A DNA stretch of 32,855 nucleotides from JAAFHN01 sp031421855 (GTDB lineage Bacteria; Pseudomonadota; Gammaproteobacteria; Burkholderiales; Burkholderiaceae_C). The translations under genes were made by a program, and so were the position numbers. This document shows, piece by piece, positions 8,412 to 16,176 of this stretch. Below the pieces are notes generated by a model that was not told the origin of the DNA, did not search any database, and saw only the letters and a list, made by a program, of their open reading frames with translations. Position 1 is the stretch's first letter. Each line of letters starts with the position of its first letter. The stretch spans positions 1 to 32,855 of the forward strand of contig JANOPN010000115.1 of the NCBI GenBank assembly GCA_031421855.1, written 5' to 3'.

Positions 8412-9557
8412 CTACTGCGCATCAAAATCGCTGGACCGATGCGGTCTGCCGAGTCTCGACCAAAGCCCAAAGTTCAACCCGAGCTGGGCTGCAATTAGCA
8501 AGATCAATGCCACAATCCCAGCAGAGAGGCTCAGCAATGTCCTGCGAGGGCCGTCAGGTCTATCGGGTATACGCGCACGCTCAATCACTTGCAATCCGCT
8601 TGCCGGTCCAAGTTGATCAAACTGCGCCTGAGCAAGCTGTTTGCTCAACGAATCGACGACCTCTTCGAGCCGGCGAGCGTCTCTTTTGGCGCGTTGAAAT
8701 TCTAGATCGCGCTCACCCAATGTTTCAACCTTTTCGGTCTGCAGCGATTTGCGGCCAGCAATGGCAACGACTTGCTGACGCAAACCATTGACCTCAGCAA
8801 GCAGTCGCGCGTATCCAGGATTTTCTGCGGTCGCATAAACGGACATCGCACTCAGCTGAGACTCTCTGAGCGCCAAACGCTGACGCAAATCTGTCAAGCT
8901 ATTGAGTTGAGAAGTCACCGAACCGTCCGACTTGAACATACCGGTTTGGGATTGGCTCCCTGCGAATGCCCGCTCAGCGACTACAAGAGCTGAGCGAGCA
9001 GCAAGCAGTTGTTGATCCAATAACGCGGCGCGGCGCTTCGCAGCATTTGACGTGAATTCGATGACGTATCTATCCAACGCCTCGATATAAGCGTTTGCCC
9101 GGCGGGTCGCGCGTTCACGATCTTTGTCGAGTACAGCGATGATGATCACACCTTCACGGGTCGTCGAAAGCCGAGTTGCCGCAACCAAGTTATCGCGTTG
9201 TCCACTCGAAATTTGTGGCCGTGAAGTCGGCGCACCGCCGACTTCAGCCGCAGACAAAACACCATCCAAAATCGTGGCTGACCGCAAGACAGTCAACGCC
9301 ATGTCTGTCTGGAATCGGCTACTCATTTGATCAGCCAATCGCTCACCGAATGAATCCCCCGTGAAAACGGGCACGCGAGCGGGCGCCGATATCAGTTGCG
9401 GCGGTAAAACCATGGCAACGCTTTGATACTCATCTGCAAAAAAATGGGTGCCGACTCGCACAATCGCAAACACCAACAACGGGATTCCGAGCCATATCCA
9501 CAATGGCAACAGCTTGCGGCGTGCCTTCGCGGTCTGCGATGATTGGTTGGGTTGCAT
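8412..9557 (-). CDS. Polysaccharide co-polymerase / chain-length determinant (Wzz/GumC/KpsE-like), no kinase domain
   Basis: The 381-residue protein shows the two-helix PCP layout: an N-terminal membrane segment (LLPLWIWLGIPLLVFAIVRVGTHFF, about residues 16-40), a long helical and coiled-coil periplasmic region (RRAALLDQQLLAARSALVVAERAF; LRQRLALRESQLSAM; RDLEFQRAKRDARRLEEVVDSLSKQLAQAQ), the proline-rich RARIPDRPDGPRRT motif, then a second membrane segment (LLSLSAGIVALILLIAAQLGL). A short C-terminal tail follows, with no Walker A/B kinase domain and no tyrosine cluster. Such proteins set polymer length and bridge Wzy to the outer-membrane exporter. It sits directly after the Wza-like gene. Whether it acts like Wzz, GumC or KpsE cannot be settled by reading. 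No separate kinase gene is visible in the window. Confidence 0.82.
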   Translation of the reverse strand: MQPNQSSQTAKARRKLLPLWIWLGIPLLVFAIVRVGTHFFADEYQSVAMVLPPQLISAPARVPVFTGDSFGERLADQMSSRFQTDMALTVLRSATILDGVLSAAEVGGAPTSRPQISSGQRDNLVAATRLSTTREGVIIIAVLDKDRERATRRANAYIEALDRYVIEFTSNAAKRRAALLDQQLLAARSALVVAERAFAGSQSQTGMFKSDGSVTSQLNSLTDLRQRLALRESQLSAMSVYATAENPGYARLLAEVNGLRQQVVAIAGRKSLQTEKVETLGERDLEFQRAKRDARRLEEVVDSLSKQLAQAQFDQLGPASGLQVIERARIPDRPDGPRRTLLSLSAGIVALILLIAAQLGLNFGLWSRLGRPHRSSDFDAQ

Positions 9558-9563
9558 CGCAGG

Positions 9564-12155
9564 CTAGCGCCGCAAGACGTCGTTCAACAGGCGAATGCCT
9601 GCAACGCCGAGAGAACCTTGGTAGACGATATTTGTCCAGTCGCGCATCACCCGCCGCCATGTCACGCTGTCTGTGTTTTCCGGAACAACGAGGGTATCGC
9701 CGGGGAAAACTTCTACCGCGACATCTTTTGAAAACCAAGCCCCGCCCGAGACTTGCTGCACCGCACCATTTGCCCTGATGATCATTAACGACTCAACAAG
9801 CCCGTCCTTGGTGACGCCACCGGCCAGTCCAAGGTACTCTTTGACCGAACGCCCTGCTCGAAATAGCAGTGCGTTGGGCCTATTCACCGCCCCCACAACA
9901 CTGACAGTCGATGGGCGCGCAGGCAAATAGAAGCGATCACCGTCCTCGAGAACAACGTCTAAAACCTCAGATCCTGAAGAAAAGCCGGCTCGATCCAATA
10001 CGATCCGCCCGGAAGCCGGAACGGAGCGCAGCTTTCGCACGAGCCTGCGCTGGGCATCCAACATGCCGGTCGCTGAGTCCGGCGCCCCGCCGGATCCGCC
10101 GTCCAATGATTCCCGTAGACGCGCGGCGGCGCTGCGTTCTAGCGATTCGCTCAACCGATCAACTGCCAAATCGTACTCTCGCTGCTGAAATTCTCGTGTG
10201 TCCTCGCGGGTGAATTCCGCGCCGTAGACGTAAGCATTTGCCGACACACCACCAACCCTCTGGATCAATTGAGCAAGCGTCTCGCCTGCCGTGATTTGAT
10301 AGATCCCGGGTCGCAACACCTCGCCGTCTACCTTAACAAACTGCGATCGAACGGTGATTGGTACCCTCAGGTCTTGCGTTGAAAACACCGTGATGATGTC
10401 ACCGGCCTCTAGTAGGTGGTTGTCTTTTGGATCCTTTTCCATGATCGCCCGCGCGAGATCGAAGGGAATCAAACGGGTCTTCAACGACTTTGAATCGATG
10501 CGCTCGATCAACGCGTAGGTCCAATTGACGTCGACGTTGGTGGCCTGAAGGTCGTCGAGCAAATCAATCTTTCTCAGTTCTTGACGCCGCCGCTCAAATG
10601 CCAAGCCATCGTCGTCGAACACAGCGCTACCGCCGTCGTTGGCTGGCACGCGCGAACCGCTCCGGCTTGCAAAACTGTTGGCCTTCGCGGCATTCGAATC
10701 ATCCGCCCTTCTCGCATCCAACTCTAAACTCGGCAAACTTGAACCCAGAGGTTGACCCCGCACAATCTGGGCTCCACTTTTCAGCACGCCCTGTGTGCCG
10801 TCGACCTGCTTATCCAACAGCCAATGGCTCCCACGTCCGCGGGCGTTGCGGATTTCCCAGTAACGACTCGCTTGCAACGCGAGCTGGCCGGGAATCGCAT
10901 CACTGACGCGCATGCCAGCGAGATGTGGAAGCCGCTGAGGTGTATTCACATAACCGCGCACCGTAACGGCATTTTCGAATCGGGCGGATACAGGATTAAT
11001 TTGCACGACATCACCGTCTTGCATGAATCGCTTGACGGCATCTCCACTCAAAGCAAACTCGCTCATTTGGCGCTCTCGCTTGACGTCGATTCGCTCAACG
11101 ATCACTCGACCTGCACCGGCCACAGTCGATAAGCCGCCAGAAAACGCGATCAAGGTCTCCAGGGTATCGCCGGCAACCAACTCAAAAATCGCAGCGTTTT
11201 TCACGCTTCCAGCGATCGCAGCTTGTGCGTTGATTGGCGGAAAGTGCAAGACGTCACCCGATTGAAGCCTGACATCCTTCGACTTGTCGCCTGAAATTAA
11301 AAACTCGTACATATCGAATACGTTGATGACCTTGTTTCCGCGTCGCAGTTCGATCCTGCGCATGCTGCCCTCATCGCTAGGGCCGCCAACCGCAAATACC
11401 GCATTCACCATGGTCGTCAAACCGCCCAATGCGTAGCTACCTGGCTTGTTGGCCTGGCCAGTAACGAACACCTGCGTCATCCGTATTTGCCCCAACGTAA
11501 CGTCTAACTCAAACGACTTGTAACTTCTGGAAATTCTGGCACGCACGGCGGGTGCAAGGTCCTTGAAAGCCATGCCCACCACGTTCAAACTACCCATGAC
11601 GGGTATGTACAAGACACCGTTTCGCTCGACGGCGCCAACAAAATCGATATCGACCTGACCCCACGCACGAATACGGACCTCGTCTCCTGGCGCAAGCACA
11701 TAGTCTGCCGGCGGCGCAATGCGATCCGTGAGGATGAAGGTGCTCGGTGGCGCGCCGAACAGATTGCGGCCGAAGTGCTCTAAGTCTTTACCGCGAGTTT
11801 TGTAGATAAACTGCTGAAACTCGGTTCTCGACCGTTGAACCTCAGCTTGGTCTGCTGAATTCAGGCCTAAATTACGCCTACCGCCACTTGCGGCTCCGTT
11901 TTGCTGAGTCGTCAATTCGACCCGCTGGCCTGCATCAATTTTGATCGACTGTTGCGCCGGCAACGGGCTCGATCTGATGCTGATCGGCGCAACGCCAGAA
12001 GAAACGTAGTCTGTATTGCCTCTTGACCCGAGATCCGTCGACGGCGCTAGCCGAAGTCCTTCTTCAGTCGATAGTTGTTGCGCGAACACAAGACTGCACC
12101 AGCAAAGGCCAACGGCCAGAACGGACCGCCAAGTTTTACTCTCAGAGATCCTCAT
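9564..12155 (-). CDS. Outer-membrane polysaccharide export protein, Wza-like with multiple SLBB domains
   Basis: A long (about 863 residues) export protein. After a probable Sec signal (hydrophobic core VLAVGLCWCSLVFA, cleavage before QQ) comes a spacer, then the Poly_export domain (YVLAPGDEVRIRAWGQVDIDFVGAV...GVLYIPVMGSLNVVGM). At least four to five SLBB-type modules follow, recognisable by V-x-G-x-V-x-x-P (VTGQANKPGSY, IAGSVKNAA, VRGYVNTPQRL, VDGEVLRPGIY, VVGAVNRPNAL). Classical Wza is about 380 residues, so this belongs to the long multi-SLBB branch. The C-terminal end (SLGVAGIRLLNDVLRR) could form the membrane-spanning amphipathic helix known from Wza. No lipobox cysteine is evident. The ATG at 12155 gives a normal signal peptide; ATGs at 12179 and 12185 are alternatives just after the upstream stop. 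It would export the polymer with the PCP protein next door. Confidence 0.85.
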   Translation of the reverse strand: MRISESKTWRSVLAVGLCWCSLVFAQQLSTEEGLRLAPSTDLGSRGNTDYVSSGVAPISIRSSPLPAQQSIKIDAGQRVELTTQQNGAASGGRRNLGLNSADQAEVQRSRTEFQQFIYKTRGKDLEHFGRNLFGAPPSTFILTDRIAPPADYVLAPGDEVRIRAWGQVDIDFVGAVERNGVLYIPVMGSLNVVGMAFKDLAPAVRARISRSYKSFELDVTLGQIRMTQVFVTGQANKPGSYALGGLTTMVNAVFAVGGPSDEGSMRRIELRRGNKVINVFDMYEFLISGDKSKDVRLQSGDVLHFPPINAQAAIAGSVKNAAIFELVAGDTLETLIAFSGGLSTVAGAGRVIVERIDVKRERQMSEFALSGDAVKRFMQDGDVVQINPVSARFENAVTVRGYVNTPQRLPHLAGMRVSDAIPGQLALQASRYWEIRNARGRGSHWLLDKQVDGTQGVLKSGAQIVRGQPLGSSLPSLELDARRADDSNAAKANSFASRSGSRVPANDGGSAVFDDDGLAFERRRQELRKIDLLDDLQATNVDVNWTYALIERIDSKSLKTRLIPFDLARAIMEKDPKDNHLLEAGDIITVFSTQDLRVPITVRSQFVKVDGEVLRPGIYQITAGETLAQLIQRVGGVSANAYVYGAEFTREDTREFQQREYDLAVDRLSESLERSAAARLRESLDGGSGGAPDSATGMLDAQRRLVRKLRSVPASGRIVLDRAGFSSGSEVLDVVLEDGDRFYLPARPSTVSVVGAVNRPNALLFRAGRSVKEYLGLAGGVTKDGLVESLMIIRANGAVQQVSGGAWFSKDVAVEVFPGDTLVVPENTDSVTWRRVMRDWTNIVYQGSLGVAGIRLLNDVLRR

Positions 12156-12192
12156 CACAACGGATTCCAGCGACAGCATGGTCATCAGACTT

Positions 12193-12918
12193 TCATCGGT
12201 TCTGCACAATATGCTCAGTTCCAGGAGGCGCCGCGGGCTCAAGCGGCGCATTACGCAGCGCAAACACAACCAAATCGGACGGTTGATTCAATTGAGCCAA
12301 GCGCCGAGATAGAGCAGCAAGGCTACCACTTCTATCCACCGCACTCCGAATGGTTTGCGCAATCAACCAGACGTCCAGAAAAACACCCGAATGTGCTACA
12401 TAGGCAAGACCAAGCCGACTTTTCCAAGGCCGAATCAATTGGTTGTAGGCAAGATCAGGGTCGCCGTGTGGAGCCAAGATATCTCCTTCGTCGGCAAAAA
12501 CAATTGACGCAAAGTCAGTGATTCCCGGACGAATTTCAAGCAACCCGCGTTCGATGGGCGTGTAAAGGTCGGTTTCGCGTTTGACGTTGGGGCGGGGCCC
12601 GACCAAACTCATATCGCCGCAGAGCACGTTCCACAGTTGCGGCAATTCATCCAACTTGCATCGCCGAATGAATCGACCCACGCCGGTAATTCGCCGATCA
12701 TTCGCCCCAGTCGAGTCCACACCCGACTTGTCAGCATTGATGATCATGGACCGCAATTTGATCATTTTGAATGTACCGCCACCCCGAGCAACACGAGGAG
12801 CGACGTAAAACGGCGAATGCCGGTCTTGAAGCCAGACCAAGAACATCACTGGAAGCAAGATCGGAGATGTCGCGATTAATCCAAGCATCGATGCAGCAAT
12901 GTCGAACAACCGCTTCAA
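12193..12918 (-). CDS. Initiating undecaprenyl-phosphate sugar phosphotransferase (bacterial sugar transferase family)
   Basis: The 241-residue protein is the short, single-domain form of the polyprenol-phosphate hexose-1-phosphate transferase family: MKRLFDIAASMLGLIATSPILLPVMFLVWLQD (re-entrant or membrane helix), FKMIKLRSMIINAD, the GRFIRRCKLDELPQLWNVLCGDMSLVGPRP signature and RPGITDFASI. These enzymes transfer a sugar-1-phosphate from a UDP-sugar to undecaprenyl phosphate and start repeat-unit synthesis. The large WbaP/WcaJ-type N-terminal membrane domain is absent, as in PglC or WbpL-independent small PGTs. The start is a TTG at 12918 with GGGAGA about 5 nt upstream, and it overlaps the preceding stop by 4 bp (TTGA). 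The C-terminal approximately 40 residues, proline and alanine rich, extend beyond the usual family end. Confidence 0.9.
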   Translation of the reverse strand: MKRLFDIAASMLGLIATSPILLPVMFLVWLQDRHSPFYVAPRVARGGGTFKMIKLRSMIINADKSGVDSTGANDRRITGVGRFIRRCKLDELPQLWNVLCGDMSLVGPRPNVKRETDLYTPIERGLLEIRPGITDFASIVFADEGDILAPHGDPDLAYNQLIRPWKSRLGLAYVAHSGVFLDVWLIAQTIRSAVDRSGSLAALSRRLAQLNQPSDLVVFALRNAPLEPAAPPGTEHIVQNR

Positions 12919-13925
12919 GCTAGTCTCCCTGCATTGCCGATCATCGCCAACGCTTTATTGACCAGTTCGTCAACGCGAAGGTAGTAGTTGGCTTCGAGCG
13001 GCGCGCTCGACGGTGCTGGAGCATCGGTCAGCGCTAATCGCTGGGGAGCCGCGCGCCAGCCGTTTGGTGCGAGCCCTTCCGCCGCCAGCGCCACGATCTC
13101 AGACGCAAGCCCGCAAGTTGACCACCCGCCGTCAACGGCCAGCAAGCGCCCCGTCCGCGCCACCGAATCCAAGATCGGCTTCGATTGCAACGGGCTTATC
13201 ACCCGCAAATCGAGAACTTCGGCCGAAACACCTAGCGCCTGCAGTTTTTCGGCTGCCTGGATACATTGCAACACTGAGAAACTTGCAGCGACAAGGCTGA
13301 TGTCGCACCCTTCACGCAGTACGCGTGGCCCTTGATCGGCCAAGCTCAACACCTTAGCCGGGCCAATGATCGCCTTTTGCGAATAAAGCCAACGGTCGTC
13401 AATGAACACCACCGGATCATCGCAGAGCACACTGGCGATCAGCAAGTCCCGCGCATCTTCTACCGTTGAAGGCATCACGACGCGCAGCCCCGGAATGTGC
13501 GCAAACCACGCGTGGAGTGCTTGCGAGTGCTGCGCGCCTTGCTCGCCACCGCGGTTAACGATGCCACGGACAGTTAGTTTGGCGTTGGCCTGAGCGCCAA
13601 ACATGTGGGACCACTTCGCGGCTTGGTTGACGATGGCATCCATGCAATACAACATGAAATCCATGCGAGGATGAACAACCACAGGTCGGTATCCACACAA
13701 AGACGCGCCAAGTGCGGCGGACGTGCACGCGGACTCAGACACTGGCGTGTCAATGATTCGCCGCGTTCCGTGTCGCCTATCCAAATCCGTCATCGAGTCG
13801 CCGACATACCAAGGACTCCATAGCCCTTGCCCAATCACGAATACTTCAGGATGATGGGTCAACAGCCAATCGAACCCGGCACAAAGCGCATGCCCATAGG
13901 TGATGGGTTCGACGCCACGCTGCAT
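12915..13925 (-). CDS. Thiamine-diphosphate-dependent E1-type enzyme, beta subunit (PDH E1-beta/transketolase-like)
   Basis: The 336-residue protein resembles the beta subunits of pyruvate, acetoin and branched-chain 2-oxoacid dehydrogenase E1. It has a pyrimidine-binding domain with EPITYGHALCAGFDWLLTHHPEVFVIGQG and RIIDTPVSESACTSAALGASLCGYRPVV, where the Glu contacts the ThDP aminopyrimidine in the family. A transketolase C-terminal domain follows (GCDISLVAASFSVLQCIQAAEKL...VLDLRVISPLQ...LLAVDGGWSTCGLASEIVALAAEG). The start at 13925 is 4 bp after the alpha-subunit stop, so the pair is almost certainly a heterotetramer. No lipoyl acyltransferase (E2) or dihydrolipoamide dehydrogenase is nearby, and the genes sit inside a sugar-polymer operon. 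Central-metabolism PDH is therefore unlikely; a C-C bond forming or 2-oxoacid-decarboxylating role in making a sugar or its acyl substituent is more likely. That role is inference. Confidence 0.82.
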   Translation of the reverse strand: MQRGVEPITYGHALCAGFDWLLTHHPEVFVIGQGLWSPWYVGDSMTDLDRRHGTRRIIDTPVSESACTSAALGASLCGYRPVVVHPRMDFMLYCMDAIVNQAAKWSHMFGAQANAKLTVRGIVNRGGEQGAQHSQALHAWFAHIPGLRVVMPSTVEDARDLLIASVLCDDPVVFIDDRWLYSQKAIIGPAKVLSLADQGPRVLREGCDISLVAASFSVLQCIQAAEKLQALGVSAEVLDLRVISPLQSKPILDSVARTGRLLAVDGGWSTCGLASEIVALAAEGLAPNGWRAAPQRLALTDAPAPSSAPLEANYYLRVDELVNKALAMIGNAGRLA

Positions 13926-13929
13926 CGCC

Positions 13930-15048
13930 TCAAAGTTCACGACAAAACTCCGAACGACCGGCAAAAACCGCTTCCATCATGAAGGAAGCCGGCGGCGAAT
14001 CGGATTGAGTCGCGAGATGCCAGGCCGCTTTCAATTCCATCTCAATAGCGGCCATCACGTCGTCAAGACGCGCGGCATCGCATACCGACGCTTTTGTCAT
14101 GCCAAGTGCAAGTCGCGCAATCGGATCGCGTTTACGCCAATCCTTCAAATCTTCGCGGCGCTGCACGCCGACATCAACATCCTCGCGCGGACCAACATGT
14201 CCACGCCAGCGGTAGGTCACGGCCTCCAAGAATACCGGGGTGCCGCCGCGGCAAATCCGTGTCAGTCGCTTCGCAGCATTAGAAACCGCAACAACATCAT
14301 TGCCATCGACAACTTCATGAACGACACCGTGCGCCACCGCAAACCGCGCCAATCGGTCACTGGGTTGCCGCAAGGAAATGTGCAAATGGCTGGAAAACAA
14401 GTTATTTTCCGCAACAAAAAACGCGGGTAGTCCCATGGTCGCAGCGAGATTGAGCGATTCATGAAGCACCCCTTCCTCGCACGCACCATCACCGAAGTAA
14501 ACAACGCCCATGTCCATGTCTTCGGGTCGGTCCAGCTTCGCGGCAAGTGCAGCCCCAACAGCGATCGGAATGGTTGCCCCGACGATCGGAACCGATCCGT
14601 AAAAGCCATGTTCCAAATCAATCAGGTGCATTGATCCGCCCATGCCCTTAGAGGCACCGTCAAATTTACCCAAAACCTCGGCGAACAACTTGTAAACTGG
14701 TGCGCCCAGAGCCAAAAAGTGTGCGTGCGATCGGTGCGCCCCAAAAACTCGGTCGCTTTTGCGTAATGCGCGGCTCACACCGACTGCTATTGCCTCTTGC
14801 CCGATTCCGAGGTGCACCGGGCACTTCACCTCGCGCCGCGTTGATGCCTCGCCAATCAACTCTTCGGCTCGGCGAATGAGGTTCATCATGCGGTAGTCGG
14901 CAATCAGCTCATCGACTAACTCACCGCTAACATCAATTGCACCATGATGCAGCGCAGGGTCCGCAAGCGATCCCAATCGCTCAATCGCTGGCTGCGAGGG
15001 TCGATCCCACGGCCTGCAATCAACTCCAATTGCGTCACTACCGCCCAT
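13930..15048 (-). CDS. Thiamine-diphosphate-dependent E1-type enzyme, alpha subunit
   Basis: The 372-residue protein is an E1-alpha homologue. It contains EELIGEASTRREVKCPVHLGIGQEAIAVGVSRAL and the family-typical HRSHAHFLALGAPVYKLFAEVLGK...GGSMHLID segment. The ThDP/Mg-binding motif starts at GDGACEEGVLHE and ends at the NN of AFFVAENN (about residues 186-216). YRWRGHVGPREDVD is the usual YRxxGHS region with Ser replaced by Val, and no clear phosphorylation-loop serine follows. About 40 residues at the N-terminus (GGSDAIGVDCRPWDRPSQ) are not typical. The ATG at 15048 overlaps the aminotransferase stop by 11 bp; an earlier in-frame start is inside that gene. It is paired with the beta subunit downstream. 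Acetoin dehydrogenase E1 is the nearest generic label but would need an E2, which is missing here. Confidence 0.82.
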   Translation of the reverse strand: MGGSDAIGVDCRPWDRPSQPAIERLGSLADPALHHGAIDVSGELVDELIADYRMMNLIRRAEELIGEASTRREVKCPVHLGIGQEAIAVGVSRALRKSDRVFGAHRSHAHFLALGAPVYKLFAEVLGKFDGASKGMGGSMHLIDLEHGFYGSVPIVGATIPIAVGAALAAKLDRPEDMDMGVVYFGDGACEEGVLHESLNLAATMGLPAFFVAENNLFSSHLHISLRQPSDRLARFAVAHGVVHEVVDGNDVVAVSNAAKRLTRICRGGTPVFLEAVTYRWRGHVGPREDVDVGVQRREDLKDWRKRDPIARLALGMTKASVCDAARLDDVMAAIEMELKAAWHLATQSDSPPASFMMEAVFAGRSEFCREL

Positions 15049-16144
15049 AAAAGCCCCGAATGGCCAAACAAATGCGATCAACCTGCGCATCGGTTAGGCC
15101 AGTATTCATTGGCAACAACATGCACCGCTTGAAAAATGCATCGCACCGCGGTAACGCAACCGTGAATCCCAATTCGTGGAATCGATGAACCGGTGTTCCC
15201 GCCCATTGCACGATCGTGCGAATGCCTTGTGCAGTCAACGATTCGCGAAGCTCATCGCGCCGATCGGCCTCAATTTCGTAGTTCTGAAAAACGTCGAAGT
15301 GTTGAGCGTCCGCGTCTGGCGCCCTCGGTAACTGCAACTCAGACAGAGACCCAAGCTGGGATTCGTATTGGTTTGCAATCGCACGACGACGCGAAATGTC
15401 AGCATCAAACGTCTTGAACTTGTGGTTGAGCACCGCCGCCTGAAGGTTGTCAAGCCGGGAATTCAAGCCCCACGCCACGACCTTGCCGTCGTCGTTTCGA
15501 CCATGATCTCTGAGCAACTTGATTTGCTCCGCCACGCGATCGTCCTGCGTCAAAATCGCTCCACCGTCGCCAAAACAGCCCAACAATTTCGCCGGATAGA
15601 AGCTGTAGGTGCCAAATGCGCCAAATGTCCCAGCCGAGCGTCCGCCAAATTGCGAACCTAGCGCTTGAGCGGCATCTTCAACAACCAACAATTTGTGTTT
15701 GTCGGCAATAGCTTGTATGCGCGCCATGTCGCATGTTCTCCCATTGAGCTGAACCGGCATGATGGCTTTTGTCTTCTCAGTGATTCGGTGCTCAATGTCG
15801 CCAGCATCCAACATGCGATCCGGCCCAGACTCGGCCAAGACGGCTACGGCACCGACCCAGTGGCAAGCGGCAGCCGTAGCAACGTAGGTGTGCGATGGCA
15901 TGATGACCTCATCGCCCAGGCCGATGCCCACGGCCTTCAGGCCAATCACGATTGCATCGGTCCCGTTTGCCACACCAAACGCATGCTTCGACCCAGTAAA
16001 TTCTCGCAACCGGGCTTCAAGTTCAACACAGTCTTTTTGCAAAATGTACGCACCGCGGGCACAAACCTCCCGCATGACTTCCATTAAAGCTGCTTCGTCA
16101 GCCTTGAACAAGTCGGGGTACGGAAAAAATGGAATGGTGCTCAT
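15038..16144 (-). CDS. DegT/DnrJ/EryC1/StrS-family PLP sugar aminotransferase
   Basis: This complete 368-residue enzyme has the NGTDAIVIGLKAVGIGLGDEVIMPSHTYVATAAACHWVGA region, the VVEDAAQALGSQFGG motif with the Asp that pairs with the pyridine nitrogen, and the PLP lysine in YSFYPAKLLGCFGDGGA (about residue 186). The DHGRNDD and GLNSRLDNLQAAVLNHKF motifs follow. These enzymes transaminate keto groups of NDP-sugars, using glutamate in most cases. The family more often reads FVDVDPxTL where this protein has AVLAESGPDRMLD (about residues 101-113), a small deviation. The gene lies directly upstream of the E1-like pair and 32 bp downstream of the methyltransferase. It is a second aminotransferase in addition to the WbpE-like one, so it should act on a different keto sugar. 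Substrate unknown. Confidence 0.88.
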   Translation of the reverse strand: MSTIPFFPYPDLFKADEAALMEVMREVCARGAYILQKDCVELEARLREFTGSKHAFGVANGTDAIVIGLKAVGIGLGDEVIMPSHTYVATAAACHWVGAVAVLAESGPDRMLDAGDIEHRITEKTKAIMPVQLNGRTCDMARIQAIADKHKLLVVEDAAQALGSQFGGRSAGTFGAFGTYSFYPAKLLGCFGDGGAILTQDDRVAEQIKLLRDHGRNDDGKVVAWGLNSRLDNLQAAVLNHKFKTFDADISRRRAIANQYESQLGSLSELQLPRAPDADAQHFDVFQNYEIEADRRDELRESLTAQGIRTIVQWAGTPVHRFHELGFTVALPRCDAFFKRCMLLPMNTGLTDAQVDRICLAIRGFYGR

Positions 16145-16176
16145 GGTGCGAAATAGATTTGAAGTGCTGCAAAGGG

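Noticed and set aside
13925..15048. E1 pair read as housekeeping pyruvate dehydrogenase
   Set aside because: Betaproteobacterial PDH normally uses the single-chain AceE with AceF/Lpd; neither is nearby and the pair sits in a sugar operon.
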